A DNA stretch of 45,349 bases, taken from positions 1-45,349 of the forward strand of contig JAFDUB010000002.1 in assembly GCA_019594025.1 (NCBI GenBank), written 5' to 3'. Positions 17,391-24,806 of this stretch are shown in pieces. A program made the position numbers and the translations under genes. Origin of the DNA: Thermoplasmata archaeon. GTDB lineage: Archaea > Thermoplasmatota > Thermoplasmata > Halarchaeoplasmatales > Halarchaeoplasmataceae. Below the pieces are notes generated by a model that saw only the letters and a list, made by a program, of their open reading frames with translations, made no database searches and was not told the DNA's origin. The first letter of the stretch is position 1. Each line of letters opens with the position of its first letter.

Positions 17391-17950
17391 AATAACAAAC
17401 CTCCGAATAGCACCGCATATCCGAACATTATGATCAAAGTCGCTATATCCCCTACGGTGGTCAATACAGGTCCACTGATGTTGTCCGGGTCGATCTTAAA
17501 TTTGATGGAGAACCAGATTATGGCGAAGGTAACCAGTAGAAGGACTATAGCGGAGGTAACACCGGTCGTCACCGATATCAAAGCGATAACCACTAGGATC
17601 CTAAAAGTGATCGTAAAGGGTAAAAAAAGACTGGTCAGCAGAAGGAAAACCGGGAAAAGGACGGAAACGAATAGGCTTAGCGACATCGTCCCTTTGAAGT
17701 TTTCATAGGTAACGTCAGACGTTAGACCTCCATCCAAAAGACCGAGATGCATGGCGGAGCCCAAACGGGACCCTAGTGCGGAACATATATTCCCCCTCAT
17801 GTCGATTATGGCTGGAACTATGATTATAAGGCCCGGTATGAGTTCGAAGATCTCGGCCATACTTCCAAGAAAGTAACCGGCTAAACTTCCCCCTAACACA
17901 CAAAGAAATAGGACCGGGAGTGTTTCAACCAGTACTTTCTTTCGATTCAT
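17387..17950 (-). CDS. MgtE-type divalent cation transporter membrane subunit A
   Basis: 187 residues from ATG 17950, about five membrane helices, homologous to subunit B. Signatures are DMRGNICSALGSRLGSAMHL and KIDPDNISGPVLTTVGD. The usual GGN at the first motif reads RGN here. A TTG two codons earlier is an alternative start, but an A/T-rich TATA-like element at 17971-17980 is centred 26 nt before the ATG, matching the leaderless pattern of this window. It is the first gene of the four-gene unit MgtE-A, MgtE-B, PhoU/TrkA_C A, PhoU/TrkA_C B. Eukaryotic SLC41 carries two such domains in one chain; here they are separate genes. Confidence 0.88.
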   Translation of the reverse strand: MNRKKVLVETLPVLFLCVLGGSLAGYFLGSMAEIFELIPGLIIIVPAIIDMRGNICSALGSRLGSAMHLGLLDGGLTSDVTYENFKGTMSLSLFVSVLFPVFLLLTSLFLPFTITFRILVVIALISVTTGVTSAIVLLLVTFAIIWFSIKFKIDPDNISGPVLTTVGDIATLIIMFGYAVLFGGLLL

Positions 17951-17988
17951 GAGCAAACATATAAAATAGTACTAAAAAAGTTTGTGGG

Positions 17989-18210
17989 CTAGTCCCACGA
18001 TAGTTGTCTAGCCTCTCTTTCGTCCTTGGTGCTTTTCTTGTACTCCTTCCAGTGTTTCTTACACAGGTAAGCGTTCGGTCCGTCGGCGTCTATATCCAAC
18101 CCTGCTTTTGTTGAGGCCTTTCCAGCGGGTACCGATTGTTTTTTCTTGCCGTCGCATCCCTTCACATCACACGTTTTCTTACGCCTCTTGCTTTTTCGCT
18201 CGTGCTTCAT
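17989..18210 (-). CDS. Small basic zinc-finger-like protein
   Basis: 73 residues, not recognised as a named family. The first 12 residues are almost all Lys/Arg/Glu/His. CDVKGC (C-x4-C) at 14-19 and CKKHW (C-x2-H) at about 50-54 could form one treble-clef-like zinc site. The C-terminus is charged. A TATA-like element at 18242-18250 predicts a leader of only about 10 nt. It is transcribed separately from, and in the same direction as, the MgtE operon. A nucleic-acid-binding role is only a guess from its charge. Confidence 0.65.
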   Translation of the reverse strand: MKHERKSKRRKKTCDVKGCDGKKKQSVPAGKASTKAGLDIDADGPNAYLCKKHWKEYKKSTKDEREARQLSWD

Positions 18211-18291
18211 CTTTACAACCCATTTAGTAATACATGTAAATAATATATTATACTTTGCCCCGCCGATCTCTCTTGACTCACTGCAAAAATA

Positions 18292-18298
18292 TTTATAT
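18292..18298 (+). promoter_or_regulatory. TATA box for the 18368 surface protein
   Basis: TTTATAT preceded by an A-rich BRE-like stretch. It predicts a start near 18322 and a leader of about 46 nt that contains the strong AAGGAGGA site at 18352-18359, 8 nt before ATG 18368. This gene therefore uses Shine-Dalgarno initiation. Confidence 0.5.
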
Positions 18299-18367
18299 CA
18301 GCGCCCCTAATGCCTGCCGCAAATCCATAGTATCAAACAGTATAATGTTCCAAGGAGGAACCACAAT

Positions 18368-21256
18368 ATGAAACCAAAAACAACAGGCAAATTGGCTACC
18401 GGTCTGATAGTGCTTTTAATAGTACTTTCAGTCGCGATGGTACTGCAATGGAATGCGCGAGCAGAAGAACGCCATGTAGGGGCTGTAGAGGGAATAGTAC
18501 AGGCCCAAGACGGAAGCCTAATTCCAGAAGGATTCAATATCAATCTTGAAAACCTTAACGAAGAAGAGGTAATATCATCTTATACTCAAAAAGGAGGATA
18601 TTTCCAATTCTCGGATGTGGATGTAGGTCACTATAGATTAACAGTACCTACACAAACACATCATAGGGCCTACCACGGCAGCGAAACGGATATATTCTAT
18701 ATCGGTAAGGATGCCACAGAATTCCAAGAGATTGACGTGGTATCTAGAATTCGTGAGTACACCATCAACGGTACAGTACTAGATGAACAAGATGAGGTTG
18801 TTGAAGATGCTCGGATCCATCTGTTCGATGGTACGAGCTACCACTTCCAAACCGGTATCGAGAATGAAACAACCGGTTACTTTGAGTTTAGAACATACGA
18901 AGGTACATTCAACCTCCGCGTTGAAGGCGAGGATCTCGCACCCTACGTGATGTACGATTTAGTGGTGAATGAAACCACTACCGTCAACAAAACAATGACT
19001 ATAGATGTGGTGTTGAAGCAAACGCCACAGGTCAGCGGCTATTTATGGTCCGAAGAAGGATACGGAATAACCGCGCAGATGGCGGTAACACTTATAGATA
19101 ACGAGCATGGGGATATGTTCAGGACAACTATGCCTGAAGGAAATCCATGGTTCAACATAGGTGCAACGGCGGGGGAATATACTCTTATCGTTTCCGCCGA
19201 CGGTTACAAGCCTTATATCAATGAAAACGTAGAGATTCCAAACAACGATACAAACGTTCCTTTGAGTAGAGTGTTCGTAGAAGATACACCCATAGAAAGC
19301 GTGTCGACTCATATCGAATTCGATTCTTGGAACGCAATGACCGTTACTCGGGAAAGGACTTTAGAGATAAACAGTCGAATGATGGGTTTGGATTACTGGT
19401 ACTTCGGAAACCTAAGGATGCAAATCGACATGGTATTCGGTGATGGGGACGGAGAAGTCACCCCGGCCGAATTAGAGGCTTTCAAAGAGTGGATCGAATA
19501 CCGAGAAGCAAACCATACTACATCTCAGAGAACGCTATGGTTAGAAGATACGGTATACACCCTAGAAGAATACACTTTCGATTCCGATGAACTCGATACT
19601 TTGGTAGGAGACGTTACCGATCTTGATGTGAACACGATCACACTAACAAGTACGATGCATTACACCCCAGAAGAAGAGGTGGGGGTAGAAGATGATGATT
19701 CTATCCTTTTATACCTCGGACTTAAAAACGATATCGTGATAGGAAACTATCGTAATTACACCTACCAAATAACACTTCCAGATGCTTTCGAAAGAGTTAC
19801 AACAGACCAGGAAGAGATACCAGCTAATGTTGAGGTACAGGGATATACGGACATATTCATAGACACTCCCGAAGGATTGGGACGATCATATCTGACTTTA
19901 GATATATACCAGTCCGAAGAAGGAGAGGCTTCTATAGAACTGGTCGAGGACGTGAACGTTTACCTTATGGACGAGAAGTACTATGCAGTACAGATAGATA
20001 CGAACGTAACGTGTGTGGCAGATTTGACCGATCCGGTCGGTAGTCCCGAGGACGCAAATTACACCTGGCTCTTGGATAATACGGAGATAGGCAAGTACGG
20101 CGATGAGATAACACATACCTTTGAACAAGAAGGCGAAGTCAATCTAACGGTTAGAATTCGTCAAGCAGGTGGTTTGGTAGTTTCCGCTTACACCAATATT
20201 CTTGTTGATGGTACAGGGCCTCACGGAGAGATAGAAGTTGCTAACCACACCGTAGATGAAGGTGAAACAATCGAGTTCTCGGCATACAATTTCACGGATG
20301 AAAGTGAGATACGAGAATTTAGCTGGAACTTCAGCGACGGAACGGATCACGTCACCGGTACGAACGTTACTCATTCATTCGAATTATACGGTACCTATGA
20401 AGTATCTGTAAACGCCACGGATGTTGTTGGTAACTGGAACATAGAGACAATAGAAATAGAGGTAATGGATGTTACACCACCGGTGGCAAGGTTCACCGCA
20501 ACGTACGATGACCAAGAGGTAGACAGTGAAAACATTACCACCACCGTGCGATTAGAGAGGCATCAAGAGTTTTCACTCGACGCTAGCCGATCCTACGACC
20601 CTGAAGGATTCGATGGTGAGCAAGGAGACGTGAGCGTAGTCTGGTGGATAACTGGTGTTGAATTTAGAAGCGAGGAGTTCGAGATATTGAACTATTCATT
20701 CTCAGAACTCGGAACCTACGATATACAATTGAACGTCACCGACGAAGCCGGGAATTATGACAACATATCTCGAACCGTTGAGGTGATACCCGGACCTACA
20801 CCGAACATAGAAGTAACAGAGGTCTTCCTATCTGAAGACGAAGTAAAAAGTGGTGATGAGGTGCAGGTGATCGCAAACGTTACCAACTACGGTACCGCAA
20901 ACGCCACCAACGTGAACGTCGTATTCAGAGTAGATGGAGAGGTAGTAGCCATTACACCCAGGTTCTACTACATCGATGGTGAAGAGGCTGATGCTTCAAT
21001 ACCCATGGATGAATACAGACACATCAAGTTTGACTGGGAAGCTGAGGAAGGCGAACGAACTTTAACCGTCAACGTGACCGATGCCGATGAACCTGCGGCT
21101 TGGTTGTACGACAACGAAGTGGAGATAACTGTAGACGTTGAACCACCAGCATGGCGCACTTTGATAGGCTACATACTTGTTCCAGTGATAATAATCGGAG
21201 TAGCAGTAGGACTTTATCTGAATAAAGATAAAGTACAGAATATGCTGCGTAGGTAA
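18368..21256 (+). CDS. Membrane-anchored surface protein with carboxypeptidase-regulatory, PKD and CARDB-like domains
   Basis: 962 residues, function unknown. It has a signal sequence (about 8-32), then three or so carboxypeptidase-regulatory-like beta domains (VGAVEGIVQAQDG, then TINGTVLDEQ, then VSGYLWSEEG). A mixed region follows with an EF-hand-like loop (DGDGEVTPAE, about 357-366). PKD-like domains are encoded near nt 19945-20215, 20215-20465 (GTYEVSVNATD) and 20490-20795 (GTYDIQLNVTDEAGN), and a CARDB-like domain near 20800-21150. One transmembrane helix (about 930-951) and a short basic tail end the protein. Many N-x-S/T sequons suggest it is a substrate for the AglB glycosylation system encoded here. 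Role could be adhesive or structural (inference). Confidence 0.85.
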   Translation: MKPKTTGKLATGLIVLLIVLSVAMVLQWNARAEERHVGAVEGIVQAQDGSLIPEGFNINLENLNEEEVISSYTQKGGYFQFSDVDVGHYRLTVPTQTHHRAYHGSETDIFYIGKDATEFQEIDVVSRIREYTINGTVLDEQDEVVEDARIHLFDGTSYHFQTGIENETTGYFEFRTYEGTFNLRVEGEDLAPYVMYDLVVNETTTVNKTMTIDVVLKQTPQVSGYLWSEEGYGITAQMAVTLIDNEHGDMFRTTMPEGNPWFNIGATAGEYTLIVSADGYKPYINENVEIPNNDTNVPLSRVFVEDTPIESVSTHIEFDSWNAMTVTRERTLEINSRMMGLDYWYFGNLRMQIDMVFGDGDGEVTPAELEAFKEWIEYREANHTTSQRTLWLEDTVYTLEEYTFDSDELDTLVGDVTDLDVNTITLTSTMHYTPEEEVGVEDDDSILLYLGLKNDIVIGNYRNYTYQITLPDAFERVTTDQEEIPANVEVQGYTDIFIDTPEGLGRSYLTLDIYQSEEGEASIELVEDVNVYLMDEKYYAVQIDTNVTCVADLTDPVGSPEDANYTWLLDNTEIGKYGDEITHTFEQEGEVNLTVRIRQAGGLVVSAYTNILVDGTGPHGEIEVANHTVDEGETIEFSAYNFTDESEIREFSWNFSDGTDHVTGTNVTHSFELYGTYEVSVNATDVVGNWNIETIEIEVMDVTPPVARFTATYDDQEVDSENITTTVRLERHQEFSLDASRSYDPEGFDGEQGDVSVVWWITGVEFRSEEFEILNYSFSELGTYDIQLNVTDEAGNYDNISRTVEVIPGPTPNIEVTEVFLSEDEVKSGDEVQVIANVTNYGTANATNVNVVFRVDGEVVAITPRFYYIDGEEADASIPMDEYRHIKFDWEAEEGERTLTVNVTDADEPAAWLYDNEVEITVDVEPPAWRTLIGYILVPVIIIGVAVGLYLNKDKVQNMLRR

Positions 21257-21267
21257 ACCAAAAAACC

Positions 21268-21289
21268 TTTCCTTTTATTTTCTTTTTTT
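21268..21289 (+). terminator. T-rich terminator between converging genes
   Basis: A T-rich stretch follows the surface protein stop (21256) and reaches the ArgRS stop codon on the other strand. U-rich runs serve as archaeal terminators. Confidence 0.45.
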
Positions 21290-22964
21290 ACATATACTCT
21301 AGAGCGATTATACCCAATGCATCTAATACGTCTTTGAGAACATTCTTTGAAGAGAGAACGAGGGCCAATCTAGGAAGTTCATTATCTTCAGACTGTAGAA
21401 CGGGATAATCCCGGTAAAACTGATTGAATTCGGCCGCCAGTTGAACACCGTAATTTGCCAGCAAGTGGGGAGAGGTTGTCGAGTCGAGAAGAACACATGG
21501 GTACTGCGCTATCTTTTTTACTAACTTTATCTCTCCTTCGGAATCTAAGGATGTAGGATCGACCAGGGCAAGCTCATCTTTATCTCCACCCCATTTCCTT
21601 AATATACTAGCCGCTCTAGCGTGTGAGTACTGAACGAAGGGAGCACTGCTTCCCTGGAAATTTAGAGCCTCTTCCCACCTGAAATCGATGGGTTTCTCGG
21701 GCTGTACTTTGATCATGTTGAATCTTACCGCACCCGTGCCCACTATTTCCGCAATATCCTGCACATCCTCATGCTTTAGGTCGTCTCTCCTGGCTAGTAA
21801 CTCGTCCTCCGCACGCTCATGGGCTGTGTCCATCAAACCGTCCAGCCATACGGACCTACCTGAACGGGTCGACATCTTCTCACCCTCGAGGGATACGAAG
21901 GAATAGAAGATGAACTCAGGGGGCGGATGAATTTCCAAAGCCTCCAACGCTTTGAAGATGGAAAGTGCGTGCATCTTATGGTCCTCCCCCAGTATGTCGA
22001 TCATCCTATCTGTTCTTTCCGTTTTCTCTACGTGATAGGCTATGTCGCGGGCGGGATAAAGACTGGTACCGTCGCTTCTAGTTAGATATACCCTGTTATC
22101 GCCCCATTCGATGTAAAGGGCACCTTCATCATCTCCGCAGATAGGAGCTTCCCTCAATGCATCTACGGCCCCACGCACCTTACCTCCGAGTATGAGCGAC
22201 GATTCGGTCTTGAAGCTGTCGTGAGTTATGTTCAATCGTTTTAAGGAAGCTTTGTGGCCGGATAGAACTTGCTTTGAATTGGCTTTGAATGTTTCTATTG
22301 TATCGGCATCTCCTGACTCCATCAGTCTGATTATGTCGTGAATCCCCTCTTTAACGTAGTCGTCTCCCATAAGTTTGGATGCCTTCTGGTAGTAAACCAT
22401 CAGTCGATGGTCCGGTTTATCTCTTTCAACTTTTTCCACATCGGTTTCGGATAGATTTTCCAATCCCCAGGTAAGTATCGCCACCTGACGACCCATGTCA
22501 TCGACGTAGTACTCGGTTGTAACGTCGTATCCCAAGCGTTTGAATATCCTGGCAACGGTATCTCCGATTATGGGGTTACGGGCGTTGCCTACATGAAGAG
22601 GGGCGTTTGGGTTGGCACTGGTATGTTCGATGAGTACTTTTTCATCTTTTTGCTCGAACCAGCCGAAGTCCACCTCTAAGCATTTCTTAATAGTGTTTTT
22701 TAATAGATAACTTTCATCTATTCGGAAGTTAAGGTATGATCCCGCCTGCGCTACGTTTCCCATCGTTAGTTCTATCTCATCGACTAGTTCCGAAGCGATC
22801 TCATTAGGATTTTTTTTAAATATGGGTGCGAAGGAAAAACACGGTACCGCGTAGTCTCCTCTTTCCTCAGAGGGAATTTCTACAGGAATCTCCGTGTCCT
22901 CCCCCAATATACTTTTGATCTCCCTTTTGATCTCTTCTTTAAAATCGATCAGTGCGTAATTCAT
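21288..22964 (-). CDS. argS: Arginyl-tRNA synthetase
   Basis: Class I synthetase that charges tRNA-Arg, 558 residues and complete. The N-terminal additional domain covers about 1-105, the HIGH signature is HVGN at 124-127 within SANPNAPLHVGNARN, and KMSTRSG is at 363-369. The C-terminal DALR anticodon-binding domain (FVQYSHARAASIL onwards) is present. Its ATG overlaps the TGA of the aRF1 gene as ATGA, so the two translation genes form one coupled unit. It converges with the 18368 surface protein gene. Confidence 0.97.
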   Translation of the reverse strand: MNYALIDFKEEIKREIKSILGEDTEIPVEIPSEERGDYAVPCFSFAPIFKKNPNEIASELVDEIELTMGNVAQAGSYLNFRIDESYLLKNTIKKCLEVDFGWFEQKDEKVLIEHTSANPNAPLHVGNARNPIIGDTVARIFKRLGYDVTTEYYVDDMGRQVAILTWGLENLSETDVEKVERDKPDHRLMVYYQKASKLMGDDYVKEGIHDIIRLMESGDADTIETFKANSKQVLSGHKASLKRLNITHDSFKTESSLILGGKVRGAVDALREAPICGDDEGALYIEWGDNRVYLTRSDGTSLYPARDIAYHVEKTERTDRMIDILGEDHKMHALSIFKALEALEIHPPPEFIFYSFVSLEGEKMSTRSGRSVWLDGLMDTAHERAEDELLARRDDLKHEDVQDIAEIVGTGAVRFNMIKVQPEKPIDFRWEEALNFQGSSAPFVQYSHARAASILRKWGGDKDELALVDPTSLDSEGEIKLVKKIAQYPCVLLDSTTSPHLLANYGVQLAAEFNQFYRDYPVLQSEDNELPRLALVLSSKNVLKDVLDALGIIALEYM

Positions 22965-24193
22965 ACGACCCCCTCGCCAATTCTAAATCTTAAAATCGCC
23001 GCTAGACCTCCAAAGGCGGTAAGCAATAATTCACCTTCCTCGGACTCATCGGAAATCAGTTCGACCGAAGAGCCGACGCTTTCCGCCTCCTCGTAAAGCT
23101 CATCGATGATGTCCCGCTTATCTTTGATATCCATAATATTCTCACATTCAGGGCACTCCGGAGCCTTAACCGGTTTTGTGGATGAGAATTCAATACCATG
23201 ACCACAATCATCACAAACGGCGTTAACGGTAACTTTGTTTATACCGTCGGATATCAATAAGGTATCTACCGCTCCTATCATTAGTGCCTTCCTAACATGT
23301 TCCTCACCGTATGTAGCTAACCCTCCATCAGGTTTACGTATCTCTTTGAGCAAACGGGTGACCAACTTTTTCTCTTTCATTACTTCCAAGCCGGAGAGGG
23401 TGTCTTCCGCCATCTGTACTAGCTCTCTGAGACCGTACTCATCGGTGTAACCGGTGTTGAAACGGTCGATTATTTTTTTCTCAAGCTCATGGTGAAGATA
23501 GTCACCGTCGGCAAATTCGTCCTTTGTAGCTCCGGGACCGCCTATCAATAAACCCTCTAGGTTTTCGTCCAATAGTAAGCGATTTGCCTTATCACCCACC
23601 TTCTTAAAGTATTGATGGGCGGCACCCTCGATCAGCCTCTCGAACCTCTGGGCGGACTGACCTCCTTTGGAGTGCTTACTGGGTATCAGTGATTGTATAT
23701 TGGTGAGTGATTCAACCTTGTTTCCATTCAACATACCGATCGTAGCTTCGCTGCGGTCTACCACGATTAATCCGTACTTGATTTTGTCTCCAATCATACC
23801 CCGCAGTGGTTCGAGGTAGAACTCGGAATCACAGCGATAGAGGAATGTTTCGATGGGGGAAGGAGGTTCTATGGTTTCGGAGATCATCTCCGTTTGATCA
23901 CCGGAGGCGGATACATGCCCCACGAAGAAAACCAAACCGTTCTCAGGTGGTTTATTGAAGTACTTTAGTTTAGATAATATGGATTTTAACGCAGACTGAA
24001 CGTGTTTCTTGGTAGACTTCGATTTGATGTTGGAGCTCTGTGACATCTCTTCTCTCAGATAAGATGCTACATCCGATATCTGTTTGTCCGGTGGGATGTA
24101 GAGTGAGATTAATTCAGTTCCACGACCTTTTAGTTCCTGTATCTTCTCAAGTGCCTTCTTGAACTCGTACTCTTGTTTTTTGGACATCTCCAT
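22961..24193 (-). CDS. prf1: Peptide chain release factor aRF1
   Basis: Archaeal class I release factor that recognises all three stop codons. The stop-codon-reading motif SSNIKS is near residues 53-58 and the catalytic GGQ within KHSKGGQSAQRF near 175-180. A four-Cys zinc ribbon (CDDC and CPEC) lies in the C-terminal domain. ATG 24193 gives 410 residues; ATG 24187 (MSKKQEY) is also possible, and a TTG at 24202 extends the frame. A TATA box lies at 24227-24234 and another A/T-rich element at about 24211-24220, so the leader is short or absent. Divergent from the DtxR-like regulator. Confidence 0.96.
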   Translation of the reverse strand: MEMSKKQEYEFKKALEKIQELKGRGTELISLYIPPDKQISDVASYLREEMSQSSNIKSKSTKKHVQSALKSILSKLKYFNKPPENGLVFFVGHVSASGDQTEMISETIEPPSPIETFLYRCDSEFYLEPLRGMIGDKIKYGLIVVDRSEATIGMLNGNKVESLTNIQSLIPSKHSKGGQSAQRFERLIEGAAHQYFKKVGDKANRLLLDENLEGLLIGGPGATKDEFADGDYLHHELEKKIIDRFNTGYTDEYGLRELVQMAEDTLSGLEVMKEKKLVTRLLKEIRKPDGGLATYGEEHVRKALMIGAVDTLLISDGINKVTVNAVCDDCGHGIEFSSTKPVKAPECPECENIMDIKDKRDIIDELYEEAESVGSSVELISDESEEGELLLTAFGGLAAILRFRIGEGVV

Positions 24194-24226
24194 GAAGATC
24201 AATTCCAGTGAGTAAAAATTCGGTAC

Positions 24227-24234
24227 GATAAATA
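24227..24234 (-). promoter_or_regulatory. TATA box for aRF1-ArgRS
   Basis: TATTTATC on the minus strand predicts transcription from about 24205, just 12 nt before ATG 24193. It shares the divergent region with the metal regulator promoter. Confidence 0.45.
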
Positions 24235-24291
24235 TGTTTTGTGGGTTTTGAGCGATTTAAAGTGAAGTGTTTTTTAAGGTATAGGACAAAG

Positions 24292-24320
24292 TATAAATAT
24301 ATGTTAAGTAGTAGTTAACA
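24292..24320 (+). promoter_or_regulatory. Promoter and operator candidate of the metal-uptake operon
   Basis: TATAAATA (24292-24299) lies 28 nt before ATG 24323, so the mRNA is probably leaderless. Directly downstream is a perfect inverted repeat, TGTTAA (24302-24307), 7-nt spacer, TTAACA (24315-24320). It lies between the TATA box and the start site, where a bound repressor would block transcription. The likely binder is the DtxR-like protein encoded first in the operon (inference). Confidence 0.6.
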
Positions 24321-24322
24321 AT

Positions 24323-24802
24323 ATGGAGAACAATGAACTTACCGGTAGGGATAGAGAATACCTTCGGGGTTTATTCCTGTTAAAGGCACATGAAGAACCG
24401 GTCGGTCCTGCTGAAATAGCTAAAGTGATGAAAGTGTCACGAGTGGCTACACTCAAGAAGATGAGACGGTTAGAGTACCTGGGATATGGTGAGTATATCA
24501 CTAGAAAAGGACTGAAGATAAATAGTGAAGCCGAGGAGCTTGTGCAGAAGGATATTCGTAAACATCACCTCCTGGAAAAGTTCCTAGAGACCACTTTGGA
24601 CATGGGATCTGAAGAAGCTTGTGATGAATCGGCGGCATTGGACATCTCAGTGAGCGGCAACCTATTGGAAAGGATGGATTCTAAGTACGGCAACGATCTG
24701 AATTGCGACTGTGGCTGCTGTATTTCAGCCGACTATGAACCTGAGGATCTTTACGACTGCCACTGGTATCAGAAACAGTTCTCCATTGGAATCAGTTGGT
24801 GA
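24323..24802 (+). CDS. DtxR/MntR-like metal-dependent transcriptional regulator
   Basis: 159 residues. A winged HTH (about 8-65, EEPVGPAEIAKVMKVSRVAT) is followed by the DtxR dimerisation domain (KHHLLEKFLETTLDMGSEEA). In DtxR/MntR the ACxxEHxxS segment supplies metal ligands. Here it reads ACDESAALDISVS, so the Glu-His pair is not visible where expected. A Cys-rich tail follows instead (CDCGCC at about 132-137, CHW near 150) that may form a different metal site. It lies 4 nt before the znuA-like start, and its stop codon sits inside the GGTGAT ribosome site of that gene. It probably represses the metal importer and itself through the inverted repeat at 24302-24320. Confidence 0.85.
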   Translation: MENNELTGRDREYLRGLFLLKAHEEPVGPAEIAKVMKVSRVATLKKMRRLEYLGYGEYITRKGLKINSEAEELVQKDIRKHHLLEKFLETTLDMGSEEACDESAALDISVSGNLLERMDSKYGNDLNCDCGCCISADYEPEDLYDCHWYQKQFSIGISW

Positions 24803-24806
24803 TAAA

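Noticed and set aside
24711..24806. N-terminal extension of the ZnuA-like protein
   Set aside because: It would overlap the regulator gene in another frame and bury the lipoprotein signal; ATG 24807 has GGTGAT and a proper lipobox 20 residues later.
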